A DNA stretch of 12,872 nucleotides from the NCBI GenBank assembly GCA_902494555.1, contig CABUTR010000042.1, positions 1-12,872 on the forward strand, written 5' to 3'. The notes below the pieces were generated by a model that worked only from the letters and a program-made list of their open reading frames with translations, did not search any database and was not told where the DNA came from. Positions 1 to 6,630 of the stretch are shown here, in pieces. Origin of the DNA: an uncultured Collinsella sp. Its GTDB lineage: Bacteria; Actinomycetota; Coriobacteriia; Coriobacteriales; Coriobacteriaceae. The first letter of the stretch is position 1; the number at the start of each line of letters is the position of its first letter. The position numbers and the translations under genes are program-made.

Positions 1-36
1 GGGCGGCCCCGCTTCGTTTCGTCCCATTCTGTTCGG

Positions 37-2718
37 CTAGTCCTCGAGCAGGTCCTCGATAAAGCCGACGCGGTAGTTTTTGAAAATGACCTCGCCGCCG
101 TCTTGTGTGGCGTCCAGATCGACATCGCCCATGATGCCAAAATCGTGGTCGCCGTCCTCGTCGGCAAAGATCTGGTGCACGTGCCATACGTGCGCGGTCT
201 TCTCGTCGGACTCATCGATGGAAAACATTGCGGCACTGCGGGCGTCTCCGTCGGTGAGGATTTCCTCGTGCTGATCATGGTAGGCATCGAGGGCCTTTTG
301 CCAGCGGATCTCGCTCATGCCCCAGTCGTCGTCGAGTTCGCCCAGGTCGCGCACGTGCTCGCGGGCGGCAAGGGTCACGCGGCGGAAGAGTGCGTTGCGC
401 ACCAGCAGGGTGCAGCCACGGCGGTCTGCCACGACTTCATCGATGCCCTGCGGCGGTGCGGCGTCGAGTGCAGCGGGGTTGCCGGCGTTCTCCCACTCGT
501 CCACCAGGCTCGAGTCCACCGAGCGCACCACAAAGCCCAGCCACGAGATAATGTCGCGCAGGCGTTCGTCGCGCTTCTCGATGGGCACGGTGCGGTCGAG
601 CGAACGATAGGCCTCTGCCAGGTAGCGCAGCAAAATGCCCTCGGAGCGGGCGATGCCGAGCTTTTGAATGTAACCCTTAAAATCGCTCGCGCTTTCCAGC
701 ATATCGCGCAGGACGCTCTTGGGAGAGAGCTGGTAGTCGTTTGCCCAGGGTACTTCCTGGCAGTACTTGTCAAAGGCGGCGTCGAGCAAATCTTCGAGCG
801 GCTTTTCGTACGTGACGTCTTGAATGCGCTCCAAGCGCTCCTCATATTCGATGCCGTCGGCCTTCATCTCGGCCATAGCGCGATCGCGTGCGGCGCGCTC
901 CTGTGCGCGCAATACCTGCTTGGGGTCCTCGAGCGTTGCCTCGACCATCGAGATGAGGTCCATGGTATAGGTCTCGCTCTCGGGATCGAGCAACTCCAGC
1001 GCGGCAAGCAAAAACGGCGAGAGCGGCTGGTCGAGCGCAAAGTCCTCGGGCAGGTCGACCGTCAGCGCGTAGTCGATGTCTGGCACGGTGTCAGCCGGAG
1101 CATCGGGTGCGGGCGGCACCTCGGTGCGCACGACGACGCCGGAGTCGATGAGCGTGGCGAAGATCTCGTCGGCACGAACCTCGAGCTTTGCCTTTTCCTC
1201 GGGGGTTTGCAGGCTTGTCTCGATAAGGTCGTGCACGCGGGCGCGGGCATCGCCGCCCTGCTCGACCACGCTAATTACCATGGAGTGCGTGATGCGCAGG
1301 CGCGGCTTGAGCGTCTCGGGCTGCGTTTCGATCAGGCGCTCAAAGGTCTGCTTGTTCCAGGAGACAAAGCCCTCGGGTGCCTTTTTCTTTTTGATCTTGC
1401 GGAGCTTTTTGGGGTCGTCGCCCGCCTTGGCCATGAGCTTGGCGTTCTCGATCTCGTGCTCCGGGGCCTCGGCGATGACCATACCCTCGGTATCAAAGCC
1501 CGAGCGGCCGGCGCGACCGGCGATCTGGTGGAACTCGCGGGCGCGCAGACGCCGCATCTTGTAGCCGTCAAACTTGGTGAGCGCGGTGAGCACCACGGTG
1601 TGGATGGGTACGTTGATGCCGACGCCGAGCGTATCGGTACCGCAGATGACGGGCAACAGGCCCTGCTGCGCCAGGCGCTCGACCAGCAGGCGATAGCGCG
1701 GCAACATGCCAGCATGGTGCACGCCGACGCCGCATCCGAGCAAGCGCTTGAGAATCTTGCCAAAGGCCGTGGAGAAGCTCGTTCCCTTTGCCGCTTCTTT
1801 GATGGCTTCGCGTTGCTCCTTGCTGGCGATGCCAAAATTGGCGAGCGACTGTGCCGTCGCAAGGGCGGCATCCTGGCTAAAGTGCACGATATAGAGCGGG
1901 GCCTCGCCGCGGCGCATGGCGAGCTCGACCGTGCCCTCGAGGGAGGTCGTCACATAGTCGTAGCTCAGCGGAACGGGACGCGGGGCGTCGACAACCAAGT
2001 CGCAAGCAGCGCCGGTGTGCTCCTCGAGCGAGGCGGCGATGGCAGTGACATCGCCGAGTGTGGCGCTCATGAGCATGAATTGTGTGTGGGGCAGGGTGAG
2101 CAGCGGCACCTGCCAGGCCCAACCGCGATCGGGGTCGGCAAAGTAGTGGAATTCGTCCATGGCGACGCAGCCAACATCGGCATCTTCGCCCTCGCGCAGT
2201 GCGTCGTTGGCAAGGATCTCTGCCGTGCAGCAGATGACGGGCGCCTTGGTGTTGATATGCGTGTCGCCGGTGATCATACCGACGTTATCGCGGCCGAGCA
2301 CCTGTACCAGATCGAAGAACTTTTCGCTGACCAGGGCCTTGATGGGGGCCGTGTAATAACAGCGCTTGCCCTGTGCCATGCCCATAAAGAGCATGCCCAG
2401 CGCGACGAGCGATTTACCCGATCCGGTCGGCGTGCCCAAAATGACGTGATCTCCGGCGGCCAGGTCCATGAGAGCCTCTTCTTGGTGATCCCACAGCTCA
2501 ATGCCGCGGTCGCTCGTCCATTCAAAGAAGCGTTCGAAGGCCTGATCGGGCGTGAGCCATGGTTCGGGCTCACTGCCGTCCTCGGGCTCCCACCAGGTGG
2601 GGGAGAGCGCGCCGAGCGAGCCGAACTCGGCTTCGGTTCCCGTGCCGCCCGAGAATGAGCTGGCGGCGCCGGCGCCGGAAACGGTGCTGGCGGTGATATC
2701 TGTCGTGGTCTGTGCCAT
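37..2718 (-). CDS. Superfamily II RNA helicase with DUF3516 C-terminal region
   Basis: An ATP-dependent, probably cytosolic RNA helicase of the Ski2/Mtr4-like branch, 893 residues from the chosen start. Seen directly: Walker A GTPTGSGKS (about 95-103), motif II DEFH (188-191), motif III SAT (218-220), VHHAGMLP (333-340), motif V GTDTLGVGINVP (360-371) and motif VI HQIAGRAGRSG (397-407). A lysine-rich stretch (about 437-447) leads into a long, mostly helical C-terminal half that matches the DUF3516 helicases of actinobacteria. The first 50 residues are a low-complexity Ser/Gly/Ala/Glu tail. The frame stays open to a TTG at 2790 and an ATG at 2772. I prefer the ATG at 2718 because a possible -10 (CATAAT, 2753-2758) lies between the alternatives and the gene, although the Shine-Dalgarno (GAGAG) is weak. 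Family substrates are not established; RNA processing or decay is inferred from Ski2 relatives. Family call firm, start uncertain. Confidence 0.88.
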   Translation of the reverse strand: MAQTTTDITASTVSGAGAASSFSGGTGTEAEFGSLGALSPTWWEPEDGSEPEPWLTPDQAFERFFEWTSDRGIELWDHQEEALMDLAAGDHVILGTPTGSGKSLVALGMLFMGMAQGKRCYYTAPIKALVSEKFFDLVQVLGRDNVGMITGDTHINTKAPVICCTAEILANDALREGEDADVGCVAMDEFHYFADPDRGWAWQVPLLTLPHTQFMLMSATLGDVTAIAASLEEHTGAACDLVVDAPRPVPLSYDYVTTSLEGTVELAMRRGEAPLYIVHFSQDAALATAQSLANFGIASKEQREAIKEAAKGTSFSTAFGKILKRLLGCGVGVHHAGMLPRYRLLVERLAQQGLLPVICGTDTLGVGINVPIHTVVLTALTKFDGYKMRRLRAREFHQIAGRAGRSGFDTEGMVIAEAPEHEIENAKLMAKAGDDPKKLRKIKKKKAPEGFVSWNKQTFERLIETQPETLKPRLRITHSMVISVVEQGGDARARVHDLIETSLQTPEEKAKLEVRADEIFATLIDSGVVVRTEVPPAPDAPADTVPDIDYALTVDLPEDFALDQPLSPFLLAALELLDPESETYTMDLISMVEATLEDPKQVLRAQERAARDRAMAEMKADGIEYEERLERIQDVTYEKPLEDLLDAAFDKYCQEVPWANDYQLSPKSVLRDMLESASDFKGYIQKLGIARSEGILLRYLAEAYRSLDRTVPIEKRDERLRDIISWLGFVVRSVDSSLVDEWENAGNPAALDAAPPQGIDEVVADRRGCTLLVRNALFRRVTLAAREHVRDLGELDDDWGMSEIRWQKALDAYHDQHEEILTDGDARSAAMFSIDESDEKTAHVWHVHQIFADEDGDHDFGIMGDVDLDATQDGGEVIFKNYRVGFIEDLLED

Positions 2719-2752
2719 GTGGTTGCTTTCTCTCGCCGTTTGTCCGCCAACT

Positions 2753-2779
2753 ATTATGGCGTAGCGTCGCATCGATGCG
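2753..2779 (-). promoter_or_regulatory. Possible promoter of the DUF3516 helicase with a 12-bp palindrome
   Basis: On the minus strand a -10-like CATAAT (2753-2758) sits 34 bases upstream of the ATG at 2718. About ten bases upstream of it is the perfect palindrome CGCATCGATGCG (2768-2779), which would overlap the spacer and could be an operator. No convincing -35 is present at 16-18 bases, so the promoter call is weak. Confidence 0.3.
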
Positions 2780-2817
2780 TTCGCAGGCAAGAAAATGCAG
2801 GAAATGGGCGCGCGGTA

Positions 2818-3657
2818 CTAGCGTTCCTGAGGCAGGTGCTTCTTGCCTTTGCGGGCGCGGTTTCTAAAGTTCTCGACGGCCTCTTCCATGCCCAGAGGTA
2901 CATAGGTGAGCTCATCGAGGTTATCGGGCAGGTAGCAGGCAAGGCTTTGCTCCTGCATGCGACCCGCCGTGAGTTGTTCATCGCTGGGCAGCGCGTCGGG
3001 TGTGGCGCAAATGCCGTAGACGACGGCGCCCATCTCGCGCGTGCGGCGCTCGTATTCGGTCTCGGGATGCTCGGGATGGTCGCGGCGGACGTCGTCGCTT
3101 ACCCAGAGTGTGTCGTAGCCGGCCGCGGCAAACTGCCCCAAGGCGTAGTCGCGCAATGGCTTGCTGTCGGTTCGCAGTGTGACGGTGGCGCCGGCTGAAA
3201 AGAGCGGGCGGTAGAGCATCAGGTGGTCGACATGGACGAGTCGTTTTTTGGCGTACTTGGCCTTGGGCTGCGGCGTGGGAAAGTTGATGGTGATGGCGTC
3301 GAGCTCGCTTGCGGCAAATAGCTGCGGCAGCGATGCGGCGCCTCGGGGCAGGACGAGTGCGTTGGATAGCTCTTGCTCGCAGATTTTCTGCGCGGCATAG
3401 GCGATGCAGATGGGCTCCTGGTCCATGCCGATAAAGAGCGTGTTTGGCTCGTGGGCCGCACGCTCTACAAGGTACGTTCCCTTGCCGCAGCCAAGATCCA
3501 GGTGAAGGTGTTCGAAGGGCTCGCTGCCTGCGGGCGCACAGGCCTTGCGCCAATCTCCGGCATAGGCCTCGGGGTTCGTCTCAATCGCATCGGCGTAGCG
3601 CTCCAGGCGCTCCTCGAGCACAAAGTTCTTAGGCGTGCGAACGTGGACGGCTCCCAT
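2818..3657 (-). CDS. trmB: tRNA (guanine-N7)-methyltransferase TrmB, divergent
   Basis: Predicted to methylate N7 of G46 in the tRNA variable loop using SAM. The SAM-binding motif LDLGCGKG (53-60), the acidic end of strand 2 (GMDQE, 77-81), TDSKPLRDYA (163-172) and TEYERR (200-205) match TrmB in order and spacing. The family signature, usually close to PDPWPKxxHxKRR, reads FPTPQPKAKYAKKR (126-139) here: Asp and Trp are replaced by Thr and Gln, and the His by Tyr. In E. coli TrmB the corresponding Asp and His lie in the active site, so activity is uncertain. At 279 residues it exceeds the usual 210-240, because of a C-terminal extension (about 217-279) ending in a basic tail, RKGKKHLPQER. The ATG at 3657 is preceded by AAGGAG at 3662-3667, four bases away. 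It lies 117 bases downstream of the Trm9-like gene on the same strand, with other RNA enzymes around it. Confidence 0.85.
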   Translation of the reverse strand: MGAVHVRTPKNFVLEERLERYADAIETNPEAYAGDWRKACAPAGSEPFEHLHLDLGCGKGTYLVERAAHEPNTLFIGMDQEPICIAYAAQKICEQELSNALVLPRGAASLPQLFAASELDAITINFPTPQPKAKYAKKRLVHVDHLMLYRPLFSAGATVTLRTDSKPLRDYALGQFAAAGYDTLWVSDDVRRDHPEHPETEYERRTREMGAVVYGICATPDALPSDEQLTAGRMQEQSLACYLPDNLDELTYVPLGMEEAVENFRNRARKGKKHLPQER

Positions 3658-3679
3658 GAGGCTCCTTGGTCATAAGTAT

Positions 3680-3737
3680 GGAACGCATAGCTGCACGTTC
3701 CGTCAATGGGTCGAAAAAGGGTGGGCATGGTTTGCCC
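3680..3737 (-). promoter_or_regulatory. trmB leader: inverted repeat and small hairpin
   Basis: The 117-base gap between the Trm9-like gene and trmB holds two structures. One is an inverted repeat, GGAACG / CGTTCC, with a ten-base spacer (3680-3701), next to a TTGACG box (3701-3706 on the minus strand). No -10 lies at a normal distance; CATACT at 3675-3680 is 20 bases away. The other, read on the minus strand, is a five-base-pair hairpin GGGCA-AACCA-TGCCC (3723-3737) followed by ACCCTTTTT. This could be a weak terminator for the Trm9-like gene. It is unclear whether trmB has its own promoter. Confidence 0.3.
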
Positions 3738-3774
3738 GAAAGATGCGGTGCGTCCCGGCGCGAGTCGTCGGTGC

Positions 3775-4647
3775 CTACAGGCGCTTGAGGATCACATAGC
3801 GATTGAGCTCGCCGCTGCGACCGTCGGCATGGAAGCGCTCAAGCTCGCGTACGGGAACCTCGCCACTCTTGTAGAACGTGCGCACGCCGCGCACCAGGTC
3901 GGTGATCTGCTGATCGTCAAAGTGATGGCAATAGCGGTAGGCGTGGCGGTCGTTTTGCCAGCCGATGAGGTGGTCGCCGGCTTCAAACTGTGCGGAATCG
4001 TAACCCTCAAACGGCGGGGTGAGCTCGGCGCGGGCTTCGGCTCGAACGGCCTTGCGCGCCATGCGCTCGTCGTTCATAAACTCCCAAAAGCTGATGGCGA
4101 TGATGCCGCCCGGGCGCGTCTGGCGCACCAGGGCGTCGAGCACGCGTACGCGGTACTCGCACGACGGCACGTGGTGCATAAAGCCAAAGCAGACCGAGAT
4201 GTCGGCGAGCGGGGCGTCGAAAAGCACGTCGGGCGTCTCGGCGGGATTGAGTTTCATGAGGGCATCGAGCACGTCGAGTTCCTGGAAGTGCAGGTTGGGA
4301 ATGCGCAGGGCGTGGCCGCGTGCATCGATGGCCAGGTCCTGGCATGAGTCGACGCCATAGAACTCGAAGGGGCAGCTGGCGTCTGCCGAGGGGTTTGCGC
4401 CATCGACGCCCTTGGCGGCAAGTGCGCCGCCGGCGGCAAAGTTCTCGAATCGCATGTTGCCGCAGGCAAGATCGAAGACGCGGACGGGATGCTCGATGGT
4501 GGCGACGTCGAGCTGTCCGAGCGCGATGTCCATGGTGCGCACCCAGCCGGGCCACGGGGCTTGGCGCGTATCGGAAAAGGAGGCGGAGTGCTCGCGATAG
4601 AACGTGTTGTTGAGCTGGATGAGCGATGAGGCGAAATCGCGGTTCAC
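3775..4647 (-). CDS. Trm9/ALKBH8-like SAM-dependent methyltransferase
   Basis: A class I SAM methyltransferase of 290 residues that resembles Trm9 and the methyltransferase domain of ALKBH8, which methylate carboxymethyluridine (cm5U) at the tRNA wobble position to mcm5U. Visible in order: N-terminal FSDTRQAPWPGW (24-35), like the eukaryotic HFxxTRxxPWP motif; SAM motif DLACGN (59-64); acidic GVDS (98-101); HHVPS (158-162); RPGG (178-181) followed by a strand ending in W; GDHLIGW (224-230), like the VPW element; and RYCHHF (238-243), like RYYHVF. An insertion of about 20 residues follows strand 1 (AAGGALAAKGVDGANPSADA). The frame reaches an ATG at 4695, but a promoter -10 covers that codon. 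The GTG at 4647 has GGAGGGAG (4657-4664) nine bases upstream, so I chose it. A different methylation target cannot be excluded. An elp3 gene lies 2 kb away on the other strand. Confidence 0.78.
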   Translation of the reverse strand: MNRDFASSLIQLNNTFYREHSASFSDTRQAPWPGWVRTMDIALGQLDVATIEHPVRVFDLACGNMRFENFAAGGALAAKGVDGANPSADASCPFEFYGVDSCQDLAIDARGHALRIPNLHFQELDVLDALMKLNPAETPDVLFDAPLADISVCFGFMHHVPSCEYRVRVLDALVRQTRPGGIIAISFWEFMNDERMARKAVRAEARAELTPPFEGYDSAQFEAGDHLIGWQNDRHAYRYCHHFDDQQITDLVRGVRTFYKSGEVPVRELERFHADGRSGELNRYVILKRL

Positions 4648-4693
4648 GGCGCGGAACTCCCTCCGTTGGCGGTGCGGAATAAACAGTACGACC

Positions 4694-4723
4694 ATACTAC
4701 CGTTAACGCCGCAACGGGGACAA
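4694..4723 (-). promoter_or_regulatory. Promoter of the Trm9-like methyltransferase
   Basis: On the minus strand TTGTCC (-35, 4718-4723) and TAGTAT (-10, 4694-4699) are separated by 18 bases. Transcription would begin near 4687, giving a leader of about 40 bases that contains GGAGGGAG before the GTG start at 4647. This position argues against the upstream ATG at 4695 being used. Confidence 0.55.
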
Positions 4724-4780
4724 CCAAGCTACGGGTCATTGCTTTGTTTGGACACATTTCCGCAGCTCATATGCACCCGC

Positions 4781-4914
4781 AACCGCCGGTTGTCAAAAAT
4801 CTCACTAGAATAGGTGGCATGCTTTTGGCGGTGGCGGATAGATTTTTAACTGTGCAAGGCGCCTTAAGAAAAAAACGGTCCGGCGGCACGGCTGGCAAAA
4901 ACATAGGAGGAACC
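4781..4914 (+). promoter_or_regulatory. Leader and operator-like repeats upstream of the XRE regulator
   Basis: The region between the divergent genes contains the inverted repeat AACCG-C-CGGTT (4781-4791), a -10-like TAGAAT (4806-4811) with no good -35, and the palindrome AAGGCGCCTT (4856-4865). An A-rich stretch follows, and then the strong Shine-Dalgarno AGGAGG (4905-4910), four bases before the ATG at 4915. Either repeat could be the binding site of the XRE protein encoded just downstream, as is common for self-regulated XRE genes. That assignment is inference. Confidence 0.35.
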
Positions 4915-5637
4915 ATGAATGTAGAAACTGCGCAGCGGCTCGCCGACCTTCGTCGTAGCAAGGGCTTTAGCCAAGAAGGGCTGGCACGAAAGTTGGGGCT
5001 GTCGCGCCAGGCGGTCAGTAAATGGGAGCGCGCGGAGAGCTCGCCCGATACCGAGAACCTGATCTCGCTCGCCAAACTCTATGGCGTGAGCCTGGACGAG
5101 CTGCTCAATCCGAGCGATGAAATTGAGGACGATATCGAGTTTGAGAACGAGGACCGCGCCCGTCAGCGCGAGGCCGAGGCGGCGGAACGTGCCCGCACCC
5201 ATGAGGCGGCGGCGCGCGCCACGGAGGCAGCTGCGCAGGCGAGTGATGCTGCGGCCAAGGCGGCGCAAGCGGCAAGCTGGAGTGCGCAGGCCGCCAATGC
5301 CGCTACGGCGCAGGTGACGAGTGACGGCGCAGTTGGCTCGACTCCGGTGAAGGGCCCGTTCCAGTCGTTCCCGTATTGGGCCGTGTGCTGGCTGTTGTTC
5401 TTTTTGCTGATGTTCCTGTTTGGTGGCGCCCCCTTTGCCGCACTGATCTTCTTTACGATTCCCATCTATCACTGGGTGGCACGTGCGCTCGATGGCGATT
5501 GGGCGCGTGGGGATATCCGGGTTGGTCCGGCGCCGGCGGTCGCTAGGACTAAGGGGGAGGACGTTTCCACAGCGGTTGACGCTGACACGGCTGCCGCGAC
5601 CACCGCTGAGTCGAGTGCCAAAGAAGGTGATGAATGA
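4915..5637 (+). CDS. Membrane-tethered XRE-family transcriptional regulator
   Basis: A 240-residue regulator with a Cro/XRE helix-turn-helix at the N-terminus. The recognition region includes FSQEGLARKLGLSRQAVSKW (18-37), and the domain ends near GVSLDELL (57-64). Next come an acidic linker (about 66-80) and a long Ala/Arg/Glu/Gln-rich segment (about 81-133) that should be helical, possibly a coiled coil. Two closely spaced hydrophobic segments (about 153-170 and 172-188) form a predicted membrane hairpin, followed by a polar Ala/Thr-rich tail. DNA binding would therefore take place at the membrane. The ATG at 4915 is set by AGGAGG four bases upstream and by alignment of the HTH start. Its stop overlaps the next start by four bases (ATGA), so the DUF4097 protein is probably translationally coupled and functionally linked. 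The signal it senses is unknown; envelope stress is a guess from the partner. Confidence 0.85.
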   Translation: MNVETAQRLADLRRSKGFSQEGLARKLGLSRQAVSKWERAESSPDTENLISLAKLYGVSLDELLNPSDEIEDDIEFENEDRARQREAEAAERARTHEAAARATEAAAQASDAAAKAAQAASWSAQAANAATAQVTSDGAVGSTPVKGPFQSFPYWAVCWLLFFLLMFLFGGAPFAALIFFTIPIYHWVARALDGDWARGDIRVGPAPAVARTKGEDVSTAVDADTAAATTAESSAKEGDE

Positions 5638-6533
5638 TGAAGCTCTCGCATGAGTCTAAGAGGCGCTTGGGCATTGGCATCGGAGCGTTTGTGCTCATCA
5701 TCGGGCTTGTCGTTGGCACTTCGCGGACTTTGATTCATTTTGATGGACCGTGGAATCTCAACGATGTTGTATCCGGCTTGTCTGGTAAGGACGATGCGTT
5801 TGACGAGGACGATTCCTTGAATAGCGGTAACTATTCCGCTCGGCCTCAACAGCTTTCGAAGGAAACGTTTGATGCCGACGCGTTCACATCCCTTGACTTG
5901 GATGTGACGTCGGGTGCGGTTGAGATCAAATGCGTTTCCGACGGGCCGGTACGTGTCATCGAGAGTGGCCGCGTCGCAAAAGGAGTAGCTGCTTACGATG
6001 CGGCAACCCAGAATCTGGCCGAGGTTAAGGGTTCTACGCTCAAGCTTCGCCAGTTCGATTGCGATGACGAGCGCGCCATTGACCGCACGGTAACCGTCGA
6101 ACTGCCGCGCGAAGTTGCCAATAACATGGTGGGCATTACAGCGAATGTAGAATCGGGAGACCTGACGGTCACGGACATTGCGTGCCATGACCTCAACCTG
6201 ACGTTGGACTCGGGAGACGTTGAGTTTGCGGGCACTGTAACCGACGCCCTGAATGCCAAGGTAGGTTCGGGCGATGCGACGTTCGAGCTCTACCAGGCCC
6301 CCGCGAAGTCGATGGACGTAAGCGTGGACTCGGGCGATGTGGAGATAACGGTTCCGAACTCTACGGGCTTTAAGGCGAGCCTTACCGTGGGCAGCGGTGA
6401 CTTCGAGAGCGATTTCCTTCCGCTTGGCTACGATGGCGAGACCATATTGAATCTTGAATTCGACAACGGTGATAAGTCTGCCACGTATCGTTTTAAGGTC
6501 GGTTCGGGCGACATGTCGTTTGATCCGGAGTGA
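5634..6533 (+). CDS. Membrane-anchored DUF4097 beta-repeat protein
   Basis: A 299-residue protein with a short basic N-terminus and one membrane segment (about 12-30). The predicted extracytoplasmic part has an acidic, low-complexity neck (about 40-70), followed by a repeated beta-strand fold typical of DUF4097. The repeats are marked by SGD turns at 174-176, 193-195, 212-214, 233-235, 254-256 and 291-293. Most are spaced 19-21 residues apart, as in a stacked beta-helix. No catalytic motif is visible. DUF4097 proteins often sit beside membrane-linked regulators and are tied to envelope stress (LiaX in enterococci is one example), but the role here is inferred. The start overlaps the stop of the XRE gene; ATG at 5634 or 5637 are equivalent. 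GAAGGTG just upstream can serve as the ribosome site. A strong terminator follows the gene. Confidence 0.8.
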   Translation: MMKLSHESKRRLGIGIGAFVLIIGLVVGTSRTLIHFDGPWNLNDVVSGLSGKDDAFDEDDSLNSGNYSARPQQLSKETFDADAFTSLDLDVTSGAVEIKCVSDGPVRVIESGRVAKGVAAYDAATQNLAEVKGSTLKLRQFDCDDERAIDRTVTVELPREVANNMVGITANVESGDLTVTDIACHDLNLTLDSGDVEFAGTVTDALNAKVGSGDATFELYQAPAKSMDVSVDSGDVEITVPNSTGFKASLTVGSGDFESDFLPLGYDGETILNLEFDNGDKSATYRFKVGSGDMSFDPE

Positions 6534-6580
6534 CGTGTGGTTTTCGGAGACCGGTGCATATAGGCGTGCTCTTTGATGGA

Positions 6581-6619
6581 GGCGTCGGGGCCGAGGTTGG
6601 CTCCGGCGCCTTTGCCTTT
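6581..6619 (+). terminator. Rho-independent terminator of the XRE-DUF4097 unit
   Basis: GGCGTCGGGGCC (6581-6592) pairs over all 12 positions with GGCTCCGGCGCC (6599-6610), counting two G-U pairs. The loop is GAGGTT, and the T-rich run TTTGCCTTT follows (6611-6619). It lies 48 bases after the DUF4097 stop and overlaps the elp3 promoter. Confidence 0.8.
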
Positions 6620-6630
6620 ACAATGGGGAC
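6597..6630 (+). promoter_or_regulatory. elp3 promoter, predicted leaderless
   Basis: TTGGCT (6597-6602) and TACAAT (6619-6624) are spaced by 16 bases. The -10 ends six bases before the elp3 ATG at 6631, so the predicted first transcribed base is the A of that ATG. There is no Shine-Dalgarno at a working distance. The -35 lies inside the terminator hairpin of the upstream unit. Confidence 0.6.

Noticed and set aside
103..2658. An 851-codon open frame antisense to the DUF3516 helicase
   Set aside because: It mirrors a well-supported helicase gene. Its translation has no recognisable domain, and long antisense frames are expected where third codon positions are GC-rich.
4666..4914. Upstream extension of the XRE frame by 83 codons
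   Set aside because: It crosses the divergent promoter of the methyltransferase, is not HTH-like, and is followed by a perfect ribosome site at the ATG at 4915. Only the 4819 alternative was kept as a low-interest finding.
5163..5330. Repetitive Ala/Gln codons in the XRE gene as a DNA repeat
   Set aside because: The stretch encodes an Ala-rich helical stalk with varied codons; there is no true tandem DNA repeat.
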